Source of the DNA: an uncultured Bacteroidales bacterium
GTDB lineage: Bacteria; Bacteroidota; Bacteroidia; Bacteroidales; F082
NCBI GenBank assembly: GCA_947303055.1
Contig: CAMYXV010000007.1
Location: forward strand, 1 to 40,715
Direction of reading: 5' to 3'
Length of the DNA stretch: 40,715 nucleotides
Made by a program: the position numbers and the translations under genes. Shown one piece after another: positions 1 through 10,500 of this stretch; position 1 is the stretch's first letter; each line of letters opens with the position of its first letter. Under the pieces are notes generated by a model. That model was not told where the DNA came from, did not search any database, and saw nothing but the letters and a program-made list of their open reading frames with translations.

Positions 1-397
1 TTTGGAAGCCATAGTTGAATACGTATTCGATGTTCTCCACGCAGGCAAAGCCTAACCCAATGAAAGAGGCGTAGACAATACCGTCGAAGTATTCATCGAA
101 GTTCTTGTCATTCCAGATGAAAATCATGAAAATGAGTAACTTGGACAACTCTTCTGGGATGCCAGCCTCCAAAAACGCGGAGAAAAACACTGTGTTTGCA
201 AGGGTTGTCCCTCCTAAAACTTTATTTATGCCTAAAACGATAATGATGTCCAAGGGGATGGCAATCATGCCGCCGATAAAAGCCTTGATGAGCGATTTGA
301 TGGGCTCTTGTTGGTATTTGTCCTTACGGTAGATGAAAATCATCAGAAGGACGACGGGCAGAATTGCGATAGCGAAGAGAAGGAGATAATAAAGCAT
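1..397 (-). CDS. PrsW-family intramembrane metalloprotease-like protein (3' end cut by window edge)
   Basis: Reverse complement from ATG at 397 reads MLYYLLLFAIAILPVVLLMIFIYRKDKYQQEPIKSLIKAFIGGMIAIPLDIIIVLGINKVLGGTTLANTVFFSAFLEAGIPEELSKLLIFMIFIWNDKNFDEYFDGIVYASFIGLGFACVENIEYVFNYGFQ, with PrsW-like EE-x-x-K and FDGIVYA..GLGFA..EN motifs. Missing from the supplied ORF track because it runs off the edge. Confidence 0.85.
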   Translation of the reverse strand, partial: MLYYLLLFAIAILPVVLLMIFIYRKDKYQQEPIKSLIKAFIGGMIAIPLDIIIVLGINKVLGGTTLANTVFFSAFLEAGIPEELSKLLIFMIFIWNDKNFDEYFDGIVYASFIGLGFACVENIEYVFNYGFQ

Positions 398-446
398 ACT
401 TTGATTCTTTTTGGCAAAAATACGGACTTTTGTTGAGAAAAAGTCT

Positions 447-454
447 TATTTTTG
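447..454 (+). promoter_or_regulatory. Bacteroidota-type -7 element TATTTTTG upstream of guaA
   Basis: TATTTTTG matches the TAnnTTTG consensus; TTG-containing stretch about 19 bp upstream; 16 bp before ATG 470. Confidence 0.5.
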
Positions 455-469
455 CCAAAATTTTCGTTT

Positions 470-2044
470 ATGCAAGAAATGATCCTCATTCTTGATTTTG
501 GCTCGCAGGTGACGCAGCTTATCGGTCGTCGCCTCCGCGAACTGAATGTGTATTGCGAAATCCATCCTTTTAATAAAATCCCTGCCATCGGTCCCAACGT
601 CAAGGGCGTGATCCTTAGCGGTAGTCCATTCTCCGTGCGTGATGAGAAGGCGCCTTTTGCCAACCTTGAAGGCATCAAGGGTAAACTGCCCCTGTTGGGC
701 ATTTGCTATGGCGCGCAGTTCATCTCTCAGCACTTCGGTGGCGAGGTCAATGGCTCCATTGCCCGTGAATATGGTCGGGCCATGCTGACGGTGGTGGATG
801 AGACTTCTCCTTTGTTTAAAGGGGTTAGCAAGACCAGCCAGGTGTGGATGAGCCACGGCGACACGATTGCCAAACTGCCCACCAACGCGAAAATTATCGC
901 CTCGACCGATGATGTAGTAAATGCCGCCTATAAGATTGACGGAGAGGAGACTTATGCCGTGCAGTTCCATCCTGAAGTGTTCCATACTAAGGAAGGACCA
1001 AAGATGCTGGCCAACTTTGCCTTGGGCATCTGTGGCTGCAAAGGCGACTGGACCCCCGACTCCTTTATCGACAACACCGTGGCAAGCTTGAAACAGAAAT
1101 TGGGCGACGACAAGGTCATCTTGGGCCTCTCGGGCGGCGTTGACAGCACCGTGGCTGCTGTGTTGCTCAACAAGGCGATAGGGCAGAACCTGACTTGTAT
1201 CTTCGTCGATAACGGCTTGCTGCGCAAAAACGAGTTTGAGGAAGTGCTTGATTCCTACAAGGAGATGGGCTTGAATGTCATAGGTGTGCATTCAGGGAAG
1301 TTGTTCCTTGAGAAACTGAAAGGCGTCACTGACCCTGAGGCCAAACGTAAAGCCATCGGCTCCACGTTTATCGACGTGTTTGACGCCGAGGCACAGAAGA
1401 TTGAAGGCGCACGCTGGTTGGCGCAAGGTACCATCTATCCCGATGTCATTGAGAGCGTGAGCGTCAACGGTCCGAGCTGCAAAATCAAGTCGCACCACAA
1501 CGTGGGTGGCCTGCCTGAGAAGATGAACCTGAAGATTGTGGAACCGTTGCGTTCCTTGTTCAAGGACGAGGTGCGTCGCGTGGGTCGCGCCTTGGGCATC
1601 AAGCGCGAGTTGATTGGCCGTCATCCTTTCCCGGGACCGAGTCTGGGCATTCGCATTTTGGGTGAAGTCACGGAAGAGAAACTCCGCATCCTCCGCGATG
1701 CAGACGACATCTTCATCAAAGGTTTGCGCAATTGGCCTTGTGAGTTGCCGAGCGCATCCTACCCGAACGAAATGGCCGACAACCTTTACGACAGCATCTG
1801 GCAAGCAGGCACAATACTGCTGCCCGTGAAGTCGGTCGGCGTGATGGGTGACGAGAGAAGCTACGAATACACTATCGCCTTGCGTGCAGTCATCTCAACC
1901 GACGGCATGACCGCCGACTGGGTGCATCTGCCATACGAGTTCATGGCCAAGGTGTCGAACGATATTATTAATAAGGTAAAAGGTGTCAACCGCGTGTGCT
2001 ACGACATTTCGTCGAAGCCGCCGGCGACCATCGAATGGGAATAA
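470..2044 (+). CDS. guaA: GMP synthase (glutamine-hydrolysing)
   Basis: [69 protein letters not shown]-terminal [12 protein letters not shown] at 470 preferred over the TTG at 452. Confidence 0.97.
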   Translation: MQEMILILDFGSQVTQLIGRRLRELNVYCEIHPFNKIPAIGPNVKGVILSGSPFSVRDEKAPFANLEGIKGKLPLLGICYGAQFISQHFGGEVNGSIAREYGRAMLTVVDETSPLFKGVSKTSQVWMSHGDTIAKLPTNAKIIASTDDVVNAAYKIDGEETYAVQFHPEVFHTKEGPKMLANFALGICGCKGDWTPDSFIDNTVASLKQKLGDDKVILGLSGGVDSTVAAVLLNKAIGQNLTCIFVDNGLLRKNEFEEVLDSYKEMGLNVIGVHSGKLFLEKLKGVTDPEAKRKAIGSTFIDVFDAEAQKIEGARWLAQGTIYPDVIESVSVNGPSCKIKSHHNVGGLPEKMNLKIVEPLRSLFKDEVRRVGRALGIKRELIGRHPFPGPSLGIRILGEVTEEKLRILRDADDIFIKGLRNWPCELPSASYPNEMADNLYDSIWQAGTILLPVKSVGVMGDERSYEYTIALRAVISTDGMTADWVHLPYEFMAKVSNDIINKVKGVNRVCYDISSKPPATIEWE

Positions 2045-2071
2045 TTGGGTATCAAATAAAAACACTATATC

Positions 2072-4705
2072 ATGAAGAATAAGCTTTTTGTCGTATTCAT
2101 TTTCTTTTTCGGATTACTGGTGTTTTCTCCTTCTATTCAGGCTCAAAAGAAGACAACCGTAAGTTATAAAACGGTTACTGTCAAAGGGAAGAAGTATTAT
2201 AAGCACCATGTAACTAAAGGCGAGACTCTTATTGGCATTGCAAAAGCTTATAAGGTGTCGGTTGAAGAATTGACAAGACTGAATCCTTCTGTCGAAAAGG
2301 GCTTACAGGCGGAACAATATCTTATCGTTCCTATAAAAGTGAAGCCGAAACCAAAACCAGAGGTGAAACCAAAAACTGAGCCTAAAGCGGATACTGTCCC
2401 TTTACCTAAAGAAGATCCTAAGTTTGAATCAGGTCCTAAAGAAGAGCCTAAATCTGAACCGAATTTGAAGCAGGATGAGGTTGCTGCAAAGGAAAAAGAG
2501 GAAGAACAAATAAAAGAGCCTGGTAATGTGGTTGAGGATGAATCCAATACGGTTCAAGTAAAAGCAATCAATCCTGAAGACACCCCGAAGATAAGATTCA
2601 ATGACAAGGATTATTATCTGCATGATGTGAAAGCGGGCGAGACGCTGGAACAGATTTCAGAGGCTTATCAGATTTCAGCAGATGAAATCATGTTGTATAA
2701 TCCTGACCTGAAAAACGGCATGAAAGTCGGGATGGTGTTGGGTATCCCAGTCGGTGGCTCTAAAGATTCGAAGGATGAAAAAGGTGATGGAAACACACCT
2801 CAAGGCAAAAAAGAGGAGCCGGAAAACACGCCAAAGAATTCGGATAATGGAGTTGCCCCTGAGGTTCGGACAGAAACACCCAAAGTCAATCCAACTCCAA
2901 AGCCTGGTACAAATACGACTAAGCCTTCACCTGGAGGGTATTATACGGTGCAACCCAAGGAAGATCTGTATGACATTGCCAAGAAATTTGGTGTGGATAT
3001 AGCTGATTTAAAGGCTATTAATGAGGGTTTGAGCAACAATCCAAAGAGCGGAACGGTGATAGAAATACCAAAAATCGCCAATGAAAACGATTACATTGTT
3101 CACTATTGCGAGCGAAATGAACGTGTGACATCCCTTTTGAAGCGTTGGAAAGTAGATGAAAGTGCTTTTAGGGCCAAGAATATTTCGGTTGGTTCTCATG
3201 TTTTTGAAAATCAAGTTGTTCTGATTCCCATTCAACCGATTACGGATTTTTATTGGATGGATGAGGAACAGGAAGCGGTGGTTGCGGAGAAAATCCAAGA
3301 AGAGGGAATAGGGGAAGAAGTAGAAGCTCCTAAGCCTCCTGTTGATTTGCCTCAATTGGATTTCGATTTTGAAGCGAATGATATTCCTGTTTGCGTTGCC
3401 AACCCGGCAAATGCCCAAAAACGCTATCATGTGGCTTTGATGGTGCCTCTTTATCTGTATGATATTGATAACTTGAGCATCTCAAAGGAAAGATCAAAAA
3501 AGACGCAGAAGTCGCGTTCGATGTCTTTCCTGCAGTTCTATGAAGGTTTTATGATTGCGGCCGAAACGCTTGAAAAGCAAGGTCTGAAGTTGGATTTGAC
3601 GGTCATGGATGTGACCGACAACGTGTCATCGGCAGAGAGGGCTCTGGAGCAGATTCGTGGCAAGGACTTTGACTTGATAGTTGGGCCTTTCTTTGGCAGG
3701 TCGTTTGACGTCATAGAAGAGTATGCCAAAGCTAATGGCATTGTCATGGTCAATCCTTTATCAACCCGCGAGTCGGTCATTGAAAACAGCCCGAATGTGG
3801 TGAAGGTGAAGCCTGGCGACATAGGCATGATTCTCTCCATTTCAAGTTTGGTGAAGAATTCCTATTCTAATGCCAATGTGTTCATTGTCAGCCGTGAAAA
3901 AGCTGCAGATACGGTTTTTTTGAATCAATTGGAGCATCATCTGAATCTGGCAGTGAACGAAGAGGTTACCGTGTCGGGTGACGAGTTTTTGAACTTTGCC
4001 CGCGATGAAAGTGAGCGTTTGGAAATGGGTAGCCGTTTGGTGCCTACACTTGATGTGGAAGGTCAGGTGTATTCGACCGATGATTTCCAAAACGGCAGCA
4101 TGGATAAAGTGGTGATGCCCAACTCCGTCAGACGCTATTCCTATAGCGAAATGGGCACGCTGAAATCGCATCTTTCCGGTGTGCGCCCCAACTTGATTAT
4201 CGCTTATGGCGACGATAACGTGTTTGCAACCCAAATCTTGAACGCTTTGACCAAAAGTGCCGACCGTTTCCCCATCACTTTGGTTTGCGTCTCGGATTGG
4301 CAGAAGCATGAAAAGCTTTTGGTTGATAACTTGCTGAAAATGAATGCTATCTATGTTAGCGACTTTTTCGTTGATTATCAAGACGAAGACGTAAAGCGTT
4401 TTGTGCGTCGTTTCAGAAGCAAGTATGTCACCGAACCGCAGAACTATGCATTTGAGGGCTACGATGTGGGCTATTATTTTCTCAATGGTCTCATGCAGTA
4501 TGGCAATGAGGACTTGATAGGTTGCCTGCATTGTTATGAAGCCTCGCTCTTGCATACCCATTACCGTTTCTATTACAAAAACTATCTGAAATCGGGTGAA
4601 GAATATGGCAAGGAGAATCTGTATTGGAGTCTCTATCAATATGACAAAGAGAATATTGAACTGGTGCCCATCGACCCGTTCAAGAAGATTTCCGACCATG
4701 AGTAA
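2072..4705 (+). CDS. LysM-repeat protein with C-terminal periplasmic-binding (receptor ligand-binding-like) domain
   Basis: Signal peptide, multiple LysM-like segments (YYKHHVTKGETLIGIAKAYKVSVEELTRLNP; YYLHDVKAGETLEQISEAYQISADEIMLYNP; GGYYTVQPKEDLYDIAKKFGVDIADLKAIN), Pro/Lys/Glu-rich linkers, then YHVALMVPLYL...FYEGFMIAAETLEKQGLKLDLTVMDV... Confidence 0.8.
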   Translation: MKNKLFVVFIFFFGLLVFSPSIQAQKKTTVSYKTVTVKGKKYYKHHVTKGETLIGIAKAYKVSVEELTRLNPSVEKGLQAEQYLIVPIKVKPKPKPEVKPKTEPKADTVPLPKEDPKFESGPKEEPKSEPNLKQDEVAAKEKEEEQIKEPGNVVEDESNTVQVKAINPEDTPKIRFNDKDYYLHDVKAGETLEQISEAYQISADEIMLYNPDLKNGMKVGMVLGIPVGGSKDSKDEKGDGNTPQGKKEEPENTPKNSDNGVAPEVRTETPKVNPTPKPGTNTTKPSPGGYYTVQPKEDLYDIAKKFGVDIADLKAINEGLSNNPKSGTVIEIPKIANENDYIVHYCERNERVTSLLKRWKVDESAFRAKNISVGSHVFENQVVLIPIQPITDFYWMDEEQEAVVAEKIQEEGIGEEVEAPKPPVDLPQLDFDFEANDIPVCVANPANAQKRYHVALMVPLYLYDIDNLSISKERSKKTQKSRSMSFLQFYEGFMIAAETLEKQGLKLDLTVMDVTDNVSSAERALEQIRGKDFDLIVGPFFGRSFDVIEEYAKANGIVMVNPLSTRESVIENSPNVVKVKPGDIGMILSISSLVKNSYSNANVFIVSREKAADTVFLNQLEHHLNLAVNEEVTVSGDEFLNFARDESERLEMGSRLVPTLDVEGQVYSTDDFQNGSMDKVVMPNSVRRYSYSEMGTLKSHLSGVRPNLIIAYGDDNVFATQILNALTKSADRFPITLVCVSDWQKHEKLLVDNLLKMNAIYVSDFFVDYQDEDVKRFVRRFRSKYVTEPQNYAFEGYDVGYYFLNGLMQYGNEDLIGCLHCYEASLLHTHYRFYYKNYLKSGEEYGKENLYWSLYQYDKENIELVPIDPFKKISDHE

Positions 4706-5351
4706 GTCGTGTTGGGTGGTTCTTTTTTTCGTCGTCTTAGTGTTGACTGCCTGCGACAATGGCATAAAAAAGGCCTATTGGGAAAACGGTCAACTGAAAT
4801 CTGAGCTGCGTTATGACGGCGACAAGCTCAATGGTGAAAGCGTGTGGTACACCTCCGATGGACGTGTGATGACGCGCGCTTTTTATCAAAATGACACCCT
4901 CAACGGTCGCTATCAACGTTTTTATTCTAACGGTGCACTCGAAATAGAGTGCTGGTATAAAAATGGTCTGCGCGACAGTATCTATCGTTCCTATTCCGAG
5001 AAGGGCAATCTGGCCTCGGAAGACTATTATTTGGCTGGCAAGCTCAACGGCGAGTCAAAGAAATGGTACGACAACGGGCAGATTTTCCAAGAAGGCCAGT
5101 ATGTCGACGGCATGATGAACGGTTCATGGTTTATCTTCTATCCCAGTGGTGCCTTGGCGGGTAAGGCTGAGTACAAAATGGGCACAGGGAAACAGATTGG
5201 TTATGAGGAATCAGGCTACAAATGCTTGGAAGTCCCGTATGTTGACAACCTCAAGCACGGAAAGGAAATCTATTTTAATCCCGACGGTACCGTGACGAAA
5301 ATCGTTGAATATGAGCGAGGAAAGATGGCTTTTGAAAACGATAATCCATAA
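4698..5351 (+). CDS. MORN-repeat / YwqK-like lipoprotein
   Basis: ATG at 4698 overlaps the previous stop; lipoprotein signal LVLTACDN; repeated YxNGxLxxExxYxxGxxxGxxxxYxxxG motifs. The tracked start at 4596 overlaps the upstream gene extensively. Confidence 0.75.
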   Translation: MSKSCWVVLFFVVLVLTACDNGIKKAYWENGQLKSELRYDGDKLNGESVWYTSDGRVMTRAFYQNDTLNGRYQRFYSNGALEIECWYKNGLRDSIYRSYSEKGNLASEDYYLAGKLNGESKKWYDNGQIFQEGQYVDGMMNGSWFIFYPSGALAGKAEYKMGTGKQIGYEESGYKCLEVPYVDNLKHGKEIYFNPDGTVTKIVEYERGKMAFENDNP

Positions 5352-5420
5352 AAAAACAAATTACGGTGCGAAGTGAAGAAAATATTTCAACAAAATTTGA
5401 AATTGTTTAAATAAAAGTCC

Positions 5421-5428
5421 TAAATTTG
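5421..5428 (+). promoter_or_regulatory. -7 element TAAATTTG upstream of gdhA
   Basis: TAnnTTTG consensus in an AT-rich intergenic region, ~65 bp before ATG 5494. Confidence 0.45.
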
Positions 5429-5493
5429 CACCGATTTATAAATGAAACAAGCTTTCTAACACAAATAACAAACCTTTAATTAAAGTCAAAAAA

Positions 5494-6834
5494 ATGAAAG
5501 TAAAAGAAATCATGAAGGCTCTTGAAGCCAAACATCCTGGCGAAAAAGAGTATTTGCAGGCCGTCGAAGAGGTCCTGGTTTCCATTGAGAAAGTGTACAA
5601 CGAGCACCCCGAATTCGAAAAAGCGAAGATCGTCGAGCGCCTTGTGGAGCCCGATCGTATTTTCACTTTCCGTGTGACCTGGGTCAACGATAAGGGTGAA
5701 GTCTGCACTAACTTAGGTTATCGTGTGCAGTTCAACGCCGCTCTTGGCGCTTACAAAGGTGGTCTCCGCTTCCACCCGGCTGTCAATGTCTCCATGCTGA
5801 AGTTCTTGGGCTTCGAACAGATCTTCAAGAACTCCCTGACCAACCTGCCTCTCGGCGGTGGTAAGGGCGGTGCCGACTTCGACCCGACGGGCAAGTCCGA
5901 CGCTGAAATCATGCGTTTCTGCCAGGCCTTCATGTATGAGCTTTGGAGAAACATCGGTCCTGACCAAGACTCACCTGCTGGTGACGTCGGCGTTGGCGGC
6001 CGTGAGATCGGTTACCTCTATGGCGCTTACAAGAAGCTCGCCCGTGAACACAGCACTGGCGCTCTGACTGGTAAGAGCTATGGCTGGGGTGGCTCACTCA
6101 TCCGTCCTGAAGCTACAGGTTTCGGTGCCATGTACTATGTTGAGCGCATGGTGAAGGAAAAGAAAGAAACCATGAAGGGTAAGAAGATTGCTCTGTCTGG
6201 CTTCGGTAATGTGGCTTGGGGCGCTGCCACCAAGGCCGTTGAAATGGGTGCCAAGGTCGTGGCTATCTCCGGTCCCGATGGCGTCTGCGAAATCAAGGAC
6301 GGTATCACCAAGGAGATGATCGACTACATGCTTGACATGCGTGCCTCTAACCGTAACAAGGTTGAAGACATGGCCACCAAGTTCCCGAAGGCCGCTAAGT
6401 TCACTGCCGGCAAGAAGGCTTGGAGCGTCAAGTGCGACATCGCTATGCCTTGCGCTTTCCAGAACGAGCTTAGCGAAGACGACGCCAACATGCTGATCAA
6501 GAACGGTGTGAAGTTCGTCGCCGAAGTGTCGAACATGGGTTGCCAGCCCGGTGCTATTGCAGCTTTCCAGAAAGCCAAGCTGCCGTTTGCTCCTGGTAAG
6601 GCTGTCAACGCCGGTGGTGTTGCCACCTCTGGCCTTGAGATCTGCCAAAACGCTGGTCACATCAACTGGACTGCCGAAGAGGTCGATGTCAAGTTGCACA
6701 AGATCATGAACGACATCTATGACATGTGCGTTGAGTACGGTAAGAATGGCAAGACCATTGACTACGTCAAGGGTGCCAATATCGCTGGCTTCATGCGCGT
6801 TGCCAAGGCTATGCTCGCTCAGGGTATCATCTAA
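5494..6834 (+). CDS. gdhA: NADP-type glutamate dehydrogenase
   Basis: GYRVQFNAALGAYKGGLRFHPAVNVSMLKFLGFEQIFKNSLTNLPLGGGKGGADFDP; full-length 446 aa. Confidence 0.95.
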   Translation: MKVKEIMKALEAKHPGEKEYLQAVEEVLVSIEKVYNEHPEFEKAKIVERLVEPDRIFTFRVTWVNDKGEVCTNLGYRVQFNAALGAYKGGLRFHPAVNVSMLKFLGFEQIFKNSLTNLPLGGGKGGADFDPTGKSDAEIMRFCQAFMYELWRNIGPDQDSPAGDVGVGGREIGYLYGAYKKLAREHSTGALTGKSYGWGGSLIRPEATGFGAMYYVERMVKEKKETMKGKKIALSGFGNVAWGAATKAVEMGAKVVAISGPDGVCEIKDGITKEMIDYMLDMRASNRNKVEDMATKFPKAAKFTAGKKAWSVKCDIAMPCAFQNELSEDDANMLIKNGVKFVAEVSNMGCQPGAIAAFQKAKLPFAPGKAVNAGGVATSGLEICQNAGHINWTAEEVDVKLHKIMNDIYDMCVEYGKNGKTIDYVKGANIAGFMRVAKAMLAQGII

Positions 6835-6855
6835 TCCAGAGTTAAAAAAGGTTTT

Positions 6856-6890
6856 GCAAGGCGGCTCACAAGGCCGCCTTGCTTTTTTTC
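6856..6890 (+). terminator. Rho-independent terminator after gdhA
   Basis: Perfect 10-bp stem GCAAGGCGGC (6856-6865) / GCCGCCTTGC (6873-6882), 7-nt loop, followed by TTTTTTT. Confidence 0.9.
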
Positions 6891-6965
6891 TGCTTTTTTC
6901 AAAAATATTATGTAAAAACCGTTACGTAAAATACGTAATATTGGAAAAATGTCTATTTTTGAGCT

Positions 6966-7430
6966 ATGAAACAAACCACCCAATGCTATTTGGAGTGCGG
7001 CAGCCAATACCTCATGCTGCACCGCACCAAAAAGGAAAACGACGAAAACCACGACAAATGGATTGGCGTGGGCGGCAAGTTCGAGGAAGGTGAGAGCCCT
7101 GAGGACTGCATGAGGCGCGAAATCCGCGAAGAGACGGGCTTTGAAGTCACGGCATGGCGCTATTGCGGCATTGTGACCTTTGTGCACAACATCTGGCCTG
7201 CCGAACAGATGCACATCTTCGTCTGCACCGACTGGATGGGCGAACAAATCGACTGCAACGAGGGTGATTTGGAATGGATTGAAAAACAAAAGCTTCTCGA
7301 GCTTCCATCTTGGGAAGGCGACAAGATTTTCCTTCGCCTTATTGATGAACACAGGTCATTTTTTTCGTTGAAACTGACCTACGAAAACGACACGCTGAAA
7401 GAGGCGGTTTTGGACGGAAAACCGCTGTAA
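6966..7430 (+). CDS. NUDIX hydrolase (8-oxo-dGTP diphosphatase-like)
   Basis: Nudix box GGKFEEGESPEDCMRREIREETGF. Confidence 0.9.
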   Translation: MKQTTQCYLECGSQYLMLHRTKKENDENHDKWIGVGGKFEEGESPEDCMRREIREETGFEVTAWRYCGIVTFVHNIWPAEQMHIFVCTDWMGEQIDCNEGDLEWIEKQKLLELPSWEGDKIFLRLIDEHRSFFSLKLTYENDTLKEAVLDGKPL

Positions 7431-7474
7431 ATGAACTTTTTTCTTGCATAATTGGTACGTTTTTTGCATTTTTA

Positions 7475-7482
7475 TACGTTTG
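7475..7482 (+). promoter_or_regulatory. -7 element TACGTTTG upstream of the first T9SS protein
   Basis: TAnnTTTG with TTG at 7453-7455 (19-bp spacing), 28 bp before ATG 7510. Confidence 0.5.
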
Positions 7483-7509
7483 TGTTTTTAGAAACAAAGT
7501 CAAATTACA

Positions 7510-10500
7510 ATGAATAATCGAATGAAATGGCTTTTTAAAACTTTGGCGATGCTGTTGATGCTTTCGTCACCTCGACTTTTTGCCCAAACGATTGCCAATG
7601 CAGATTTCGAAAGTGGAAACACTGGTTTCCAATCAGATTATACTTATGTAAATCCGCAAAACAATGGCCAAAATGTGGGTATAGAAAACGGAAAGTACAC
7701 CGTTGACAATACTTCGAACGGACATGGAATCGGTAGTATTGGATGGCCGACAATTCAAGGTTATGGTGGCTCTGGTAAATACATGTTGGTCAATGGTTTT
7801 GGTGGCAATACAAATCCCACTAAAGCGGCATGGAAACAGACTGTCACAGTTACTCCTAATACCGATTACATCTTCTCTTGTCAAGTGGTGAATTTGGCAC
7901 AGTCGGTTTTCGGATATAGCCCCAATCCAGCCATATTGAGGTTGAAAATCAATGGCTCGACGGTAGGAAGTGATTATACTGTTGCACAAAACAACAATTG
8001 GCATGAATGGTCGATCTCGTGGAGCAACGGAAATGCCACACAAGTAGAGATTGCGATATACGATGTCTATACTGGTGATTCTGGTCTTGGCGACGACTTT
8101 GGCCTTGACCATCTTTCGCTTACTTCACAGGCTACCTATAGCGTGAACGCTGTGGATGATGATGTCCCGCTATGTGTCGAATACTATCAAACCTATCAGA
8201 TAGATGTGTTGGCCAATGACATCATCACACCGAGCGGTCAAATTTCAGGTGCAACGGTTCAAGTGATACAGGCACCGGTGCATGGTACCGCAAACTGGAA
8301 CAATAATACACACAAGATCAATTATACATTTTTGGATCAAGGCTATTACGGTGGCATTGACCAATTCAAGTATAGGGTCACGATTCCACATGGCGAGTCT
8401 TCTGATGCTTGGGTATATGTCAATACAGGTAGGACACCTAATGTTGGCTGGATTGACCCTCCTGGGCCGATTTGTGCAGGCGGTCCCTTGGGCATTCCCC
8501 TCCCATCCGTTGAACCCGACCAGGGCAGTGGGCAATGGGTGGCTAGCCAAACACAAAATGGCACTTATTCGTCTTTTGATGCTAACAATGTTCCGCTCTC
8601 GATGAATGGTTGGTATGTGAAGTTTAAAGCAACTAATGATTGCGGTGACGGTTACAGCAACACGGTGCAGATTACGGTAACCAATGGTCCGAGTTGGGCA
8701 TCGGGGCAGGCCGGACAAACGCCTCAGATTCAGCCTATTTGCGCAGGTGGTAACTTGAATTTGACACCTCCAAGTTTCAATGCCAATGGTTTACCCATCA
8801 TAAGCCAAGGTTGGGTGATTTCCCAAACGGAAAACGGAACCTACAACTCATTCAACCTGAACAACGTTCCGTCATCATATAACGGCTGGTACATCTGTTA
8901 CATGGTGGAAAGCAGCTGTGGCCCCATCTACAGCAGCCCCAAGCGGCAGTTGGTGGTGAACGTTGCACCCGATGTCACGGGGACATTGCAAGCACCCGAG
9001 GCCATTTGCGCAGGCGATGACCTTGAACTTACCGTACCGAGTTATACTGGGAATGGGACAGGCGCATGGGAAATCAGTCAGAATGCAAATGGTACTTACC
9101 AATCCTTTACTCCTCAGAATGTTCCAGCGACATACAACAATTGGTATATCCATTACAAGGTGAGCAACGATTGCGGCAACGATGTCAGCAATGCGGTGCA
9201 AATCCATGTGTATGATGCTCCGACGATTTCCACACCTGCAACACCTCAAGCCATTTGTGCTGGCAATAGTTTCAACCTTACCACGCCGACGATTCAAAAC
9301 AATGGCTCGACCGTCACCAACCAAGGTTGGCAGATTGCGGCCAATCAGAACGGCACCTATAATGCTTTCAATAACAACAATGTGCCCTATACTTACAACG
9401 GCTATTGGATTCGTTATTTCGCTGAGAATGATTGCGGAATGACTTATAGTGCGCCTGTCCAGATTACAGTGAACGACGAACCTGTTGTCGGCGACATTAC
9501 CACACCAGCAGGTATTTGTGCAGGCCAATCCTTCAACTTGACCACGCCCCAAGTCAACTGGAGACACACTAACCAAGGCACGGGCAGCTGGGAAATCCAG
9601 ATCAATGGTGTGTGGCAACCCCTGAACAACAGTAACATCCCATTCGACTATAATGGATGCAATATCCGCTATAAGGCTGTCAACGGATGTGGCACAAGCT
9701 ATTCCTCCAACTTGGTGCAGGTTACAGTGTATTCTACTGAGCCGACTTATGAGACTATCACAGCATGCGATACGTATATATGGAATGGCATCCAATGCGA
9801 TCACACGGGCGACTATCAGGCGCAAGTTCAAAATGAAAATGGTTGCACCATCACTGCCCACCTGCATTTCATTCTGAGCGATGCTTACACCGAAACGCAA
9901 ACGTTCTCTGAATGTGGCTCGTTTACATGGCCAGTGAATGGGCATAACTATACTGCCTCATGTAGCGATACCTGCTGGATTGAAAGCAGCAATCCTTTGA
10001 TTTGTGACAGTATCTTCATTCTAGACTTGACCATCAACAATGCTCCTCAGATAACGAGTAATATCTCTGCGCCGTCTGCCATTTGTGCGGGAAGTCCCAT
10101 GAGTGTTACGGCACCCCAATATGTAATGAACCATGTAGAAGGTGGAGATGCCCATTGGGAATATGCCTTCTCGGCCAATGGCCCCTTCACGCCTTTTGAC
10201 CCATCGGCTAACACTTTGACCATTGGCACTTACTATCTGCGTTTTGCAGTCATCAATGCTTGCGGCAATGCTTATAGCAATGTGGTTTCCTTCCATGTGG
10301 ACGAAGCCCCCGAGGCGTTGATGCAGCTTTCGGGGCAGCAGGTATGTGAAGGACAAAGCCTCGATTTGCCAGAGATTAGTGTCAACTGGAACAACGAAAA
10401 CCCAAACGACCGTGTGGCTCAATGGCAGATGGCCTCTACCCAAAATGGCACATACGCCCAGATTGACCCGACCATGCCCATGCAGATGAGCTATAATGGC

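Noticed and set aside
446-1291. 281-aa minus-strand ORF within guaA
   Set aside because: Antisense shadow of a clearly identified GMP synthase; no recognisable motifs.
8875-9945. 356-aa minus-strand ORF within the first T9SS gene
   Set aside because: Periodic antisense translation produced by the sense-strand repeats.
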